DNA from: Leptolyngbya sp. FACHB-8
GTDB lineage: Bacteria; Cyanobacteriota; Cyanobacteriia; Elainellales; Elainellaceae
Direction of reading: 5' to 3'
Assembly (NCBI RefSeq): GCF_014695575.1
Contig: NZ_JACJOO010000048.1
Coordinates: 1 to 64,000 of the forward strand
DNA: 64,000 bases
Part shown: positions 52,815 through 61,902 of the stretch, in pieces
Position numbering within the stretch: position 1 is the stretch's first letter
Layout: each line of letters opens with the position of its first letter
Notes under the pieces: generated by a model
What the model was told of the DNA's origin: nothing
What the model saw: the letters and a program-made list of their open reading frames with translations, nothing else
The model's database searches: none
Made by a program: the position numbers and the translations under genes

Positions 52815-54179
52815 TTAAGAGCGATCGCGCAATTCCCACGCTTTCATCTTTCCAGGATTTAACAGACCATAAGGATCCATTGCTTCCTTAAAGGCCAATT
52901 GCACCGGATCCACGGTCTTCCGTCCACCATCCTCCAGGATGTAGGTATGCGGATTGGCAATAAATGCGCCCTTCTCCTCGTGGTAGTGGATGATCTCGCA
53001 CAGACGCTCGGCGGTACTATATCGCACAATTTGTAGCGCTGCCGGAACTACTCGTCCGTGTACCCGAATGAACTCCAGGTGCATCATCGCTTCATCACCG
53101 AAGTGATGGTACATCTCCTCCAGTAGGGCCAAGTTAGGATCATAGGGAAAGAGCGTTTGCAAGTAGGTTAATGTCGGATCAACGCTCCGGGCATGGAGCG
53201 TTGTGTGGTTCCAGGTAAACTCCAGGAGCATCGTGCCTTTCCCAGCTTCCTGAGCTGATTTGTGATAGCAAATTTGGCCACCCATTTCCTTCACTAGCTC
53301 GCCAAACGGCTCCAAGCAGGGTTCCGCAATCATCACAAGGGCAACATGCGAGCCCGATGGAATGGCGCTCTTCAAGGCTGCAAAGTAGCCGGGAACTGGG
53401 TCTGCACAGATGCAGATCAGTTTTTTAATCAGTCCGTCGGCTTCCCCTAACACCTGACCAAACCGGGCCGCTGTCATAAAATCATCAAACGCCACAATCA
53501 ACTCAGCCCAGGGATAAGCAGGCCCCAGAGGGACTTCGAGCTCTGTGATGATACCGTTGGTGCCGTAGGCATGGTTCACCTTTTGCACGTCGTCGCCCCG
53601 CAGCTCGATCACCCGAGGTTCATCTTCCATCGTGACAACCCGCACGGCTAGCAAATTACCGCGATCGCGCAACTGACCATAGCTAATAGAACCAATGCCC
53701 CCACTACCCCCACCAATAAAACCGCCCACCGTCGCTGTTCGATAGGTGGAAGGCACCATTCGCAATTCCCACCCGGTTTCCCGTGTCTGCTTATCCAGTG
53801 CTGCTAGCTTGACCCCAGCTTCCACACAGGCAATACCTGGCCTAATCCACTTCACCGCTTGCATCTTGCTCAGATCAAGAATTACACCACCTTGCAAAGG
53901 GATGCATTGCCCATAGTTGCCTGTCCCAGCCCCCCGTACCGTTAAGGGAATGCGCTGCTGCACACAAACTTGAGCAACTCGCAGAACCTCAGCCTCCGAG
54001 GTGGGTTTCACGACCACCTCTCCTACCTTGTCCTGCAACTGTTCCACCAAAATTGGGCTGTAGGTGTAATAGTCTTTCGACAGCTTCGCCACTTGTGCGG
54101 CGTCACGAATGATTTCGATGCCCTCCAGTGCGGCGGAAAAAGCATCCCAGTCAACTGGGCGGAGCGTAGTAGCAGTCAT
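52815..54179 (-). CDS. FAD-binding oxidoreductase
   Basis: A 454-residue flavoprotein of the vanillyl-alcohol oxidase/PCMH superfamily. The FAD-binding domain covers about 45-230 (RGAGTGNYGQCIPLQGGVILDLSKM, ATVGGFIGGGSGGIGSISYG) and the C-terminal domain ends NPGKMKAWEL, as in GlcD/lactate-type oxidases. The substrate is probably a 2-hydroxy acid or alcohol but cannot be named. It might replace a missing GlcD for glcE/glcF, which is inference only. No motif for covalent His-FAD is seen. Confidence 0.85.
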   Translation of the reverse strand: MTATTLRPVDWDAFSAALEGIEIIRDAAQVAKLSKDYYTYSPILVEQLQDKVGEVVVKPTSEAEVLRVAQVCVQQRIPLTVRGAGTGNYGQCIPLQGGVILDLSKMQAVKWIRPGIACVEAGVKLAALDKQTRETGWELRMVPSTYRTATVGGFIGGGSGGIGSISYGQLRDRGNLLAVRVVTMEDEPRVIELRGDDVQKVNHAYGTNGIITELEVPLGPAYPWAELIVAFDDFMTAARFGQVLGEADGLIKKLICICADPVPGYFAALKSAIPSGSHVALVMIAEPCLEPFGELVKEMGGQICYHKSAQEAGKGTMLLEFTWNHTTLHARSVDPTLTYLQTLFPYDPNLALLEEMYHHFGDEAMMHLEFIRVHGRVVPAALQIVRYSTAERLCEIIHYHEEKGAFIANPHTYILEDGGRKTVDPVQLAFKEAMDPYGLLNPGKMKAWELRDRS

Positions 54180-54355
54180 GACTATACCTGTACGGATTGG
54201 GTACTTTATCTAACCTAATGTCTATAAAAAAATAGAGTTGGAAATTTAGCTACAGCTTTCCATCTATCAATATGCTGGAAACCTCTGCTAACGAACAGTG
54301 ATATGAAATCTGTGATATGGCCTCATATAGCCTTTGTCGCGTTAGTTAAGATATC

Positions 54356-54408
54356 AGGCCCAAAAGACCGTATCGCTCGCGAAGGGGGCGATACGGTCTT
54401 TTGGGCCT
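54356..54408. repeat. Perfect 21-bp-arm palindrome
   Basis: Arms 54356-54376 and 54388-54408 around TCGCGAAGGGG. Just upstream of the FAD oxidase start and 28 bases after the stop of the 54437 gene. Confidence 0.9.
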
Positions 54409-54436
54409 AATGTTTGATCATCCTCTACTTGTTCTT

Positions 54437-55348
54437 CTAAAGAGGTTGCCATCCGTGCCCTCGGTATCGATCGCCAAACTCATCAGGGTGAAAAATCTCA
54501 GCCAGAATCTCTAGCGAATCCACTAAACGTGGGCCAGGCCGATTAAAGTATTGATTGCCATCTGTCAAAAAGACCTGTCCAGTTTGCACCGCCTTTAAAG
54601 AGGCCCAGTAAGGATGCTGTGTTAGGGTCTGAGCTTCCTGACGAGTCCGCTCTAAATCAAAACCACAGGGCATAATAACCAGAACGTCTGGATCGGCTTG
54701 CTGCAAAGCTTCCCAGGAGAGCCAGGGAGAATGTTTGCCTACGGTGCCAAAGCAGGACTGACCTCCGGCGATCGCTACCAACTCTGGCACCCAGTTACCC
54801 GCTGCCATCAACGGTTCAATCCATTCGATACATACAACCGTTGGTCTGGATGTGAGGGTCTCGGCGCGAGTCTGGCAGTCAGCAAGCCGCTGCTGCAAAC
54901 GTTCCAGGGGAGCCTCAACGCCCAATGCCTCTGCAACTCTTTGAATATCAGACCATATATCCGTCAGTACCATGGGCTGCAGGGAGATGATCTGCGGCTG
55001 AATGTCAGCTAATCGGCTTATGGCCTCCTCTACATCTCGCAGGCTGACGGCGCATACGTCGCATTGTGCCTGGGTCACGATATGGGTCGGTTGAAGCTGT
55101 AGCAGCAGGTCGTCGTATACCCGATAAACACTGAGGGCCGCCTGCAAAACGTCGGTAACCTGAGCATGAATAGCCGCACTACTTCCAGAGGGGTCGAGCT
55201 TGGGTTCGGTGCAGATGGGTAAGTGCTGGACTTCAAGAGGGTAGTCGCATTCGTGCGATCGCCCCACTAATTCCCCCGTCAATCCCAAAAATGCCACAAT
55301 CTCGGTTGCACTGGGTAACAGAGACACAATACGCCGTTTGTCTGCCAT
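54437..55348 (-). CDS. Cobalamin-binding-like periplasmic-binding-fold protein
   Basis: A 303-residue type III substrate-binding fold like BtuF (LLPSATEIVAFLGLTGELVGRSHECDYP, then THIVTQAQCDVCAVSLRDVEEA). No signal peptide or lipobox is present; it begins MADKRR straight into the fold, so it is probably cytosolic. Similar cytosolic BtuF-like proteins are common in cyanobacteria and are annotated cobalamin-binding; the real ligand is untested. No transporter gene is adjacent and no cobalamin riboswitch was recognised upstream. Confidence 0.82.
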   Translation of the reverse strand: MADKRRIVSLLPSATEIVAFLGLTGELVGRSHECDYPLEVQHLPICTEPKLDPSGSSAAIHAQVTDVLQAALSVYRVYDDLLLQLQPTHIVTQAQCDVCAVSLRDVEEAISRLADIQPQIISLQPMVLTDIWSDIQRVAEALGVEAPLERLQQRLADCQTRAETLTSRPTVVCIEWIEPLMAAGNWVPELVAIAGGQSCFGTVGKHSPWLSWEALQQADPDVLVIMPCGFDLERTRQEAQTLTQHPYWASLKAVQTGQVFLTDGNQYFNRPGPRLVDSLEILAEIFHPDEFGDRYRGHGWQPL

Positions 55349-55726
55349 TCTTTTTGCTCCTGCTACCTGCCCTTGCCAAATTATTTAGTCTCCGGTGCGT
55401 GCTTTAAAGAAGGTCTACGGATATTCCGAAGTGACCCTATGAAAGCTTCCTAGAAAATACGGACACAGATCGTTAACAGCAGGCGTTAGGATAGTTGTAG
55501 TAAGACTTGTATCGTATAATACAAGCTTATCCTAGAGACTGCTTTACAGCTTCAGAAAATCTCCTCGCACTTTCATTTTAGAAATGAAAGCGCTTGAGCG
55601 AGCCTTCTAGCACAGTCTTCTATTCGGAAAAGCTGGCAAGACCTAATCTTCCTTTTCCAAATCTTCTTACCTTCTATTTACACGCGTGCCTGGCTTTTTC
55701 AACTGCCAGCAGGTATCCCTATCCCT
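55349..55726. other. Divergent promoter region with a short hairpin
   Basis: About 380 bases. A short stem CTTTCATTT-TAG-AAATGAAAG is at 55570-55590, set in a larger imperfect repeat. Its loop is closed by T:A, unlike the long palindromes. Confidence 0.5.
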
Positions 55727-56608
55727 ATGACTGCAATCACCCTGGCTGGCTGGCAACACTGCTTTATTGAAACCAATCGTATCCGTCTCCACTGCGTTAC
55801 CCAGGGCGAGGGAGATCTAGTTGTTCTCCTCCACGGGTTTCCCGAATTTTGGTACTCTTGGCGGCACCAAATCCCAGCTCTGGCTCGCCACTTCAAAGTG
55901 GTGGTGCCCGATCTGCGTGGGTTTAATGATTCTGATAAGCCAACTTCAGGCTATGACCTGGATACCTTGGGTGCTGACATTCGTGGCCTGATTGAAGGAT
56001 TAGGATACAGCAAAGCTCATATTATTGGTCATGATTGGGGTGGCTCTATTGCCTGGCACTTTGCCCACCATTTCCCCCAATATTTGAACCGTTTAGCAAT
56101 TCTTAATGCTCCTCATCCACAACAGTTATTGCAGGAGCTGACGAGCAATCTGGATCAACTGCGTCGGAGTTGGTATATGTTGGCTGCTCAGGTGCCAGGG
56201 CTACCCGACTGGTTAATTCGTCAGAATCTGAGTAACTTCGTCCGCAGTACGTTTCAGGGGCAGGCCGTCCGCAAAGGCGCGTTTACGAGGCAGGATGCCG
56301 AAATTTACCAGGCTGCCCTCGAAAAGCCTGGAGTTCTCAGCGCTGCTCTAAACTACTATCGGCATTTACTGACTCCTCAGGTTCTACTGAACCAGTGGGA
56401 GCGATCGCCCCGTCCGGTACAATCCCCCACTCTAGTGCTCTGGGGTGAGGATGACACCCTCCTCAACCCTCGTTTTCTGGATCGTGTGCGGCAATTAGTA
56501 GATGCGCCATTTCAGGTTCAGCTCGTTCCCGAATGTGGGCACTGGATTCAGCAGGAAACACCACAGATTGTTAACCGTGAGTTACTAAAATTTCTCAGGC
56601 AACCCTAA
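55727..56608 (+). CDS. Alpha/beta hydrolase (epoxide hydrolase-like)
   Basis: A 293-residue hydrolase. Oxyanion motif HGFPEFWYSW near residue 36, nucleophile elbow GHDWGGS (Asp) near 107, acid D in GEDDTLL and catalytic His in ECGHWIQ. The Asp nucleophile and HGFPE are typical of epoxide hydrolases and haloalkane dehalogenases. The cap domain (about 140-220) is helical. Substrate unknown. Start at 55727 is the first ATG with a plausible N-terminus. Confidence 0.9.
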   Translation: MTAITLAGWQHCFIETNRIRLHCVTQGEGDLVVLLHGFPEFWYSWRHQIPALARHFKVVVPDLRGFNDSDKPTSGYDLDTLGADIRGLIEGLGYSKAHIIGHDWGGSIAWHFAHHFPQYLNRLAILNAPHPQQLLQELTSNLDQLRRSWYMLAAQVPGLPDWLIRQNLSNFVRSTFQGQAVRKGAFTRQDAEIYQAALEKPGVLSAALNYYRHLLTPQVLLNQWERSPRPVQSPTLVLWGEDDTLLNPRFLDRVRQLVDAPFQVQLVPECGHWIQQETPQIVNRELLKFLRQP

Positions 56609-56913
56609 CCCTAAATTTGATTTTGAAAGGCATATAGCCTATCCAGGCCGTAATATCCGCATGGTTTAAGTAGGCATGTTAGCAAAGGGGACACTGGTTT
56701 CCGTAGATATCAGGAGGAATGGGGCCATATTTCATGGTTTTCCCAAGGGAACCGTTTCCTTCCCGTGATCACCCGGTTATACGAACTTTAAGAAGCGCCT
56801 ACTCTGGAAATACAAGGAATAAGGATGGTTGCAACGCTCCTCGACCTTCCGCCTTCTGAGTTTTTGCCGTTGGTTGCGTCTTGCCAATCCCCCATCTCAC
56901 CCGCCAGTCCACC
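56609..56913. other. Intergenic region upstream of the FHA gene
   Basis: About 305 bases with no gene or major palindrome; a small GGTTTTCCC-AAGGGAACC stem near 56738 is the only structure. Confidence 0.5.
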
Positions 56914-57624
56914 ATGCTAGATCCCCACTCCATGTCTGCTTTTTCCTCACGGGAGCAAAGTACAACTGAAAACCCCGAAATTCAGCAGCGTTTAGGCTTG
57001 TACCAGGTGTTCCTCAAGCTGTATGAGCAAAACCGGGGGCTGTTAGACGAAATTCTTAGCTTGGAAAACAGTGGTAGTAAAGCCTTGGCCAGGGTGACGT
57101 TACCTTACATCCAGGGGTTGGTGCTACGCCAGCAGGTTTATTTAGTGACAAATGTTTTGGGTGGAGAAACCCAAGCTTTGACTCAGTCTCAAAATTTATG
57201 GATTATTGGCCGCGACTCTCGACGGGTCAATTTGCCGATTCAAGATAAGCGGCTTTCCCGTCGCCATGCTGCTATTCGCTATGCCAACAAACAGTTCTAC
57301 CTGGTAGATTTGGGCAGCAGCAATGGCACCTATATCAATGGGGAACCAATCCGCCGCTGCACGTCCTTGAAGGATGGCGATCGCATCCGGCTCGGTAGTG
57401 TTTCCTTTTCCTTCTTCATCTGTGACTTCATGCATTCGCCACCTCAACTTTCCTCTGAGGTGCCCAATGCCCGCGACATGCCGCAACTTTCGCAAACACC
57501 CGCCCATCCTCTAGGAGTTGCAGAGGAAGAGGCTACCACCAACATTCAGCCTCCCCCACCAAAAGTGCAAGATGGGCCCAATCCCATCGAAGAAACCTTC
57601 ATGTTTCTCCGGAAGCAAAGTTAG
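56914..57624 (+). CDS. FHA domain protein
   Basis: A 236-residue protein from ATG 56914 (TTG at 56881 would add 11). An N-terminal helical region (about 10-85) precedes the FHA domain (about 90-180): IIGRDSRRVNLPI, RLSRRHAAIRY and LGSSNGTYINGEPI, which bind phosphothreonine peptides. The C-terminus is Pro-rich. It likely reads phosphorylation by Hanks kinases such as that at 22194. The helical N-terminus has no known name. Confidence 0.88.
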   Translation: MLDPHSMSAFSSREQSTTENPEIQQRLGLYQVFLKLYEQNRGLLDEILSLENSGSKALARVTLPYIQGLVLRQQVYLVTNVLGGETQALTQSQNLWIIGRDSRRVNLPIQDKRLSRRHAAIRYANKQFYLVDLGSSNGTYINGEPIRRCTSLKDGDRIRLGSVSFSFFICDFMHSPPQLSSEVPNARDMPQLSQTPAHPLGVAEEEATTNIQPPPPKVQDGPNPIEETFMFLRKQS

Positions 57625-57644
57625 GTTAAGAACCGGCTCTGGTA

Positions 57645-57723
57645 GGGTCTGTTCTAAAAGTTGTTATTTTGTACGTGAAGTGTACGAAATAGCAATCATT
57701 TCAGCAAATTCTAAAATGCACCC
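57645..57723 (+). mobile_element. TA-flanked MITE-like element, copy 1
   Basis: Left end GGGTCTGTTCTAAAA and right end whose complement is GGGTGCATTTTAGAA, flanked on both sides by TA. Inside is a hairpin core GTACG-TGAAGT-GTAC. The relative is at 61795. Confidence 0.7.
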
Positions 57724-57733
57724 TAATTTTGCC

Positions 57734-57778
57734 GAAGCCTGAAAATAGTCCGTCTTTGGCGGGCTATTTTCAGGCTTC
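57734..57778. repeat. Palindrome with 15-bp outer arms
   Basis: GAAGCCTGAAAATAG and complement around a CCG-T-CTTTGG-CGG core. Wedged between the TA element and a truncated CTCAG copy. Confidence 0.82.
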
Positions 57779-57783
57779 AATTC

Positions 57784-57854
57784 AAAATGAGCGTTTTCGA
57801 GTGCCGCGCAACGCGCGGCACTCGAAAACGTCCTTAACCCGAACTCAGGTTAAA
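57784..57854 (+). mobile_element. CTCAG-family element, truncated on the left
   Basis: Carries the second hairpin (57792-57830, loop AAC) and the right end CTTAACCCGAACTCAGGTTA with near identity to 29641. The left end and most of the first hairpin are missing. Confidence 0.85.
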
Positions 57855-57912
57855 TAGCAACGGATACGCTGAGTCGCTGACACCTGCTAAAATATCTGGG
57901 TCGTTTCGCCTG

Positions 57913-58428
57913 TTGAGTGTATCTTTGAGCCAGTCGGTTGATCTACCCCGGGTTGATGATTTCCTGCAAGAGCTTGCGGCCATTCAACAAACGGGTTCAA
58001 AACGCATTGCACTTCTGGGCTCCCGCCATGTGCCCATTACCCACCAGATCCTCATTGAGGAGATGAGCTACGCCCTTGTACTGGGGCGTAACCGCTTGTT
58101 GACCTCAGGGGCTACGGGAACCAATGCTGCTGCCATTCGCGGGGCTATGCGGGCTGATCCGAACCTGCTGACGGTGATTCTGCCCCAAAGCCTAGAGCGG
58201 CAACCTCGGGAATCTCGTGAACAACTGGAGCAGGTGATTCATCTAGTGGAAAATCCTGACAATGACCACATGTCACTGGCAGAGGCGAGCGCCATCTGTA
58301 ACCAGGAGATTGTTTCACGCTGCCAGCAACTCATTTGCTTTGCCTTCCACGATAGCCATACCCTACTGAAAACCTGTGGGGATGCTGAGGATCAGCGTAA
58401 AATCGTGACCCTCTTCTACTTCGATTAA
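57913..58428 (+). CDS. DprA/LOG-like Rossmann-fold protein
   Basis: A 171-residue protein with TTG start. A Rossmann fold begins RIALLGSRHVPITH near residue 32, with LLTSGATGTNAAAIRGA (dinucleotide- or phosphate-binding loop) near 65. It resembles the central domain of DprA, the loader of RecA on incoming DNA, and also the LOG phosphoribohydrolases; cyanobacterial relatives are annotated as DNA recombination-mediator protein A. The helix-turn-helix tail of real DprA is missing. Start at TTG is uncertain. Confidence 0.7.
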   Translation: MSVSLSQSVDLPRVDDFLQELAAIQQTGSKRIALLGSRHVPITHQILIEEMSYALVLGRNRLLTSGATGTNAAAIRGAMRADPNLLTVILPQSLERQPRESREQLEQVIHLVENPDNDHMSLAEASAICNQEIVSRCQQLICFAFHDSHTLLKTCGDAEDQRKIVTLFYFD

Positions 58429-58482
58429 GTTCGGGTTCAACCCGCTTTGCTCATCGAGTCGTTCTATTGCTGAGAATTCGTA

Positions 58483-58896
58483 ATGCAAAGCTTATCGGTT
58501 CAAGCGGTATTAGTTGGTGGCGTCGTCGTTGCGGCGTTTCTGGTGTATGTACCGTTTGGGTTAGTGGCCTATGGGCGGCTGCAGTTAGGGATGCAGGCGT
58601 TGGCGACTCCCCGGGCGGTTGTCGATAAGTTACCTGCTTATGCCCAACGGGCAACTTGGGCCCACCAAAATTCCTTCGAAGCCTTTACTCTATTTGCGGC
58701 TGCCTGTTTGCTGGCCTATGTAACGGGGATCACAGGGGGGTGGGTGATGGGTGCTGTCATTGCCCATCTCAGCGCGCGGCTGTTATATTCCATTTTCTAC
58801 ATCTTGAATGTGCCATTGTTGCGATCGCTGATGTTTGGAATTGGTTCTCTAAGCTCAGCTACCCTTATGATCTCTAGCTTCCTGAAGGTGTTTTGA
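58483..58896 (+). CDS. MAPEG family membrane protein
   Basis: A 137-residue protein of four helices (about 7-28, 60-80, 83-105, 112-135) with the MAPEG RATWAHQNSFEAFTLFAAA motif after helix 1. MAPEG proteins include glutathione S-transferases and prostaglandin synthases; the bacterial members have unknown substrates. It lies 54 bases after the DprA-like gene and could share its transcript. Confidence 0.88.
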   Translation: MQSLSVQAVLVGGVVVAAFLVYVPFGLVAYGRLQLGMQALATPRAVVDKLPAYAQRATWAHQNSFEAFTLFAAACLLAYVTGITGGWVMGAVIAHLSARLLYSIFYILNVPLLRSLMFGIGSLSSATLMISSFLKVF

Positions 58897-58974
58897 GGGG
58901 CGATCGCAGATTACCGTTTGAATCGGTTACGGTTTGCTTATTCACCTTAGTCATCGACATTGTTTGTTCGCTCT

Positions 58975-59466
58975 ATGGCTTCTACCTATTCATTCGACAT
59001 CGTTAGCGATTTTGATCGCCAGGAGTTGGTTAACGCTCTGGACCAGGCGCAGCGTGAAATCCAGAGCCGTTACGACCTGAAAGATACCAAGACCAGCCTC
59101 GAACTGTCTGAGGACACCATCACGGTGGTGACCGACGGCAATATGACTCTGCAAGCAGTTCATACGATCCTGCAAACGAAAGCCGCGAAGCGCAATCTAT
59201 CCCTCAAAATCTTTGACTTTGGTAAGGTAGAAGCGGCCAGTGGTAGCCGCGTACGCCAGGAGATTCGCTTGCAAAAGGGAATTACTACGGAACTGGCCAA
59301 GCAGATTTCCAAACTCATCCGAGATGAGTTTAAGAAGGTGCAGGCGTCAATTCAAGGAGACGCTGTACGCGTGGCGGCAAAGTCGAAAGACGAGTTGCAG
59401 GAAGTTATTCAGCGCTTGAAGCAGGAAGATTGGCCGGCGGCCCTTCAGTTCACCAATTACCGATAG
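58975..59466 (+). CDS. YajQ family (UPF0234) nucleotide-binding protein
   Basis: A 163-residue protein from ATG 58975, giving the canonical [21 protein letters not shown] start; the TTG at 58960 is disfavoured. The two halves share a ferredoxin-like alpha/beta fold ([42 protein letters not shown]). YajQ members bind RNA, tRNA or cyclic di-GMP in different bacteria. It ends five bases before the convergent gene at 59472. Confidence 0.92.
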   Translation: MASTYSFDIVSDFDRQELVNALDQAQREIQSRYDLKDTKTSLELSEDTITVVTDGNMTLQAVHTILQTKAAKRNLSLKIFDFGKVEAASGSRVRQEIRLQKGITTELAKQISKLIRDEFKKVQASIQGDAVRVAAKSKDELQEVIQRLKQEDWPAALQFTNYR

Positions 59467-59471
59467 CCATT

Positions 59472-59873
59472 TCAACTGGCTAGGCTTGGTGGGGGAGGAA
59501 CCATACGATGCAAATCGATATGGGAAAAAATTGTGTTGCCGTTGATCTCGACACCCACAGTACCTTCTGTTCTTAAAGCTAAGTCAATAAATTGATAAAG
59601 CAAGTAGGCACTGGTAATGCGCCCTCGAATGGTAACGATACCTCCCCGTTGGGCGATCGCCCAGGGGGTGAGACTGGCTTCCCCAAAGCGTTGGCAGAAG
59701 GCGTGGCATACCCGTTTGGTTAAACCGTGGTAGTCGTACTCGCCATTCAATCCCATTCTTTCGGGAGGAATGGTCTCAAATAGGGTAGATGCGCCACTGG
59801 CCACAGCAGAGGTAGCTGGACAAGTTCGGTATGGTTGTATCCCTACCGAGGCTACCGAATTTTGAAATTCCAT
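59472..59873 (-). CDS. Hypothetical protein with BON-like segment, 133 aa
   Basis: The central part (about 48-115) has GEYDYHGLTKRVCHAFCQRFG followed by strands GGIVTIRGRITSAYLLYQFIDLALRTEGTVGVEING, close to the alpha/beta pattern of BON domains, which bind membranes. The N-terminal 40 residues are low complexity. No signal peptide. Function unknown. It is convergent with YajQ. Confidence 0.6.
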   Translation of the reverse strand: MEFQNSVASVGIQPYRTCPATSAVASGASTLFETIPPERMGLNGEYDYHGLTKRVCHAFCQRFGEASLTPWAIAQRGGIVTIRGRITSAYLLYQFIDLALRTEGTVGVEINGNTIFSHIDLHRMVPPPPSLAS

Positions 59874-60392
59874 AAAGGTCTGTGGTGCTTAACACAATGA
59901 AATAGAGCATTTTGGACTTTAAGGTTAGCTAGAAAACCCTAAAATCCTAAGCGACTCTTTCTAGCGACGAACCATCCGAATCACTTGCAGCACTCAGCTT
60001 ACGTCCTGAGGACTGGCGTTGTACTAGCAATACAGCAACCTTAACTGGGACACACAACAACACAGAAAAACGAAGCCTTTAGAACGGAAGGCAAAACTCC
60101 CTACTCAAGCCTAAGAATAATAGGATTTCGAAGCGTGGCACGTATCAAAATTAACTTTACCCTCAGGCTTCTTTGTCAATCCTTCATAAAGTTTCCCGTA
60201 AAAACCGAAAAAAATCAAATGGCAGTGTGTTTTTTTTAACAAAGAGGTAAGGTGAAAGCGATCGTTCGGTCTATGTATTTTTAGTTATAAAAGGAAAGCA
60301 AATTTTCCTTTTAGATGTTGATAACTATCTAACCTTTCCTTTGCAGTTCGCGTAATCCTGTGATGCAAGTTAGCTTACATCTTCTTCCTAAA
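59874..60392. other. A+T-rich intergenic region
   Basis: About 520 bases, A+T-rich; a short AAAAGGAAA-GCAAA-TTTCCTTTT stem at 60289-60311. No protein gene is convincing. Confidence 0.5.
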
Positions 60393-60459
60393 ACCAAACC
60401 CCGAAAGGCATATTTCCCGTGCGAAAAGTGTATGGAAAATATCCCTTCCGGGGTTTGGT
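60393..60459. repeat. Palindrome with imperfect 25-bp arms
   Basis: ACCAAACCCCG pairs perfectly with its complement; further AAGG and ATATTTCC blocks pair with interruptions around GTGCGAAAAGTGTAT. Just downstream of the gene at 60472 on its 3' side. Confidence 0.75.
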
Positions 60460-60471
60460 GCAAGATCTGCG

Positions 60472-61647
60472 TTAGTGAAGATCAATTGCAAAGAGATTAT
60501 CAGCCACTGCCTCAACTTTACTAGCGCTTATTTGGGGAGTGTTTGCGGACCATGCTTCCAAAGCTCGGGCGATCATTCCCATCCGGCGCTCCTGATCAGC
60601 GGTAATGCTTCCTACTGTATTACCCAAACCGGGTGCATTCCATTGGCGGGTATCCGGGTCGAGATAAGCTCGAGTGCGTGCCCAACTTATGGCTTCTGTT
60701 CCTGTAAGCCCCATTTGACGAGCTTCTTGAAGGCGATCCAGGTATCCGCCTCGACTTAAAGCGGCAGCCGGAGATTGATTAGCCAGATCGATGGCGTTTA
60801 ATTGCTCCTCCAGAGATAAAGCCATACCTCGTTGTGCTGCATCCTGAAACAGCGTCATCGCTTGTTTTTGTAGCCGTACCAGTTGTCGGGCATTAGCCTC
60901 TTGAGGGGTTGCTGCCCCATGTTGGTAGGAGAAGGAACCTAAATTCCAAACCCCGTTACCCGGATCTTTGTGTCCTTTATAAGCAGGAGTTGTTTCTCCG
61001 GTAGGGGTGCGAGTGCCTTCTGCACTTCCAACGGCGATCGCCACCAGCGAATCAGGGCCGCCTGTAAACAGGGGAGCCAGAGCTTCTGGAATCTGAGCAT
61101 CATTGGGGAAAGGAGCATTGGCCTTGGAATGTATCGCTTGGGCCAGGTTCTGAACAATGTCGGGTAGGGGCGGTAAATCAGGAATGGCAAAGGAGAGCCC
61201 ATTGGCTCCTGAATCAGGCTGAGGCACTTGTGCGACAACGGCTTCGGGTTGGGTCAGAGCTGGGGCCGGTGTGGGTGTTGGGGCTACCGGGGCTTCAACT
61301 GGATCGGGAGGTGCTGCTTCTGACGCGATCGCGATCCCGGTTGCTATAGGCTCAGGTGGTGGTGGCAATTCTGCCAGATCCCCTCCTTTGCCCACGGGAG
61401 CTTCCATGGCATGGCTTGGAATGGTCAGTGGTAGATTGGGATCGGGTTTGTCTGGCTCAGCATCCGCTGTTGAAGCAGTGGAAGTGGGTTCAAAGGAAAG
61501 ACTCTCATTGGGAACTTCCGCAACAGGAGCGGGGTCAAAGGATAAAGCAATATCCGATTCAGCGGCCTGGGCAACCGGGCTAAGGCAAAGGAAACCGGCC
61601 GATAGTAGGGCGACCGTGTAGGGGGCAAGGACGTAGGAATTCGACAT
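60472..61647 (-). CDS. Secreted protein with lysozyme-like C-terminal domain
   Basis: A 391-residue protein from ATG 61647; the earlier frame to 61695 would put a signal peptide 16 residues in. Signal peptide (1-30), a long Pro/Ala/Glu-rich linker (about 35-190), then a helical domain (195-385) beginning AIAVGSAEGTRTPTGETTPAYKGH and VWNLGSFSYQHGAATPQEANARQL. The Glu in GSAEGTR is the likely catalytic acid of a lysozyme-like fold; that is inference from similarity I recall among cyanobacterial proteins. It would act on peptidoglycan outside the cytoplasm. Confidence 0.7.
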   Translation of the reverse strand: MSNSYVLAPYTVALLSAGFLCLSPVAQAAESDIALSFDPAPVAEVPNESLSFEPTSTASTADAEPDKPDPNLPLTIPSHAMEAPVGKGGDLAELPPPPEPIATGIAIASEAAPPDPVEAPVAPTPTPAPALTQPEAVVAQVPQPDSGANGLSFAIPDLPPLPDIVQNLAQAIHSKANAPFPNDAQIPEALAPLFTGGPDSLVAIAVGSAEGTRTPTGETTPAYKGHKDPGNGVWNLGSFSYQHGAATPQEANARQLVRLQKQAMTLFQDAAQRGMALSLEEQLNAIDLANQSPAAALSRGGYLDRLQEARQMGLTGTEAISWARTRAYLDPDTRQWNAPGLGNTVGSITADQERRMGMIARALEAWSANTPQISASKVEAVADNLFAIDLH

Positions 61648-61794
61648 GGTCAAGCTAGAATTTTGGCAATAAGGGCACGGAGAGCTTGCCAACACCCCAC
61701 TGATGGGCTGTTGACGGCAGCATTGTATAGAGCGTACGAGCCAGTTCTACTTGTTGCAGCGCCTTTTGAGGGATACCTCTACTGCAATTCCTAA

Positions 61795-61872
61795 GGTCTG
61801 TTTTAGAGATTGTTTTTTCATGTGCGGAGCACACGTAAAAACAACCCTTCCACTTGGGTTCAAAACACACCC
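61795..61872 (+). mobile_element. TA-flanked MITE-like element, copy 2
   Basis: Ends AGGTCTGTTTTAGAG and a right end with complement GGGTGTGTTTTGAAC, TA on both sides. Hairpin core TGTGC-GGA-GCACA (61815-61828 region), C:G closed. Confidence 0.7.
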
Positions 61873-61902
61873 TAGACTGATAGCAAAACGACGGATGAAG
61901 AA

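Noticed and set aside
52815-54179. Naming the FAD oxidase glcD
   Set aside because: The fold fits but it is 25 kb from glcE/glcF, and substrate-defining residues cannot be judged by eye.
55349-55726. Cobalamin riboswitch before the BtuF-like gene
   Set aside because: No B12-box-like conserved block was seen in the upstream region.
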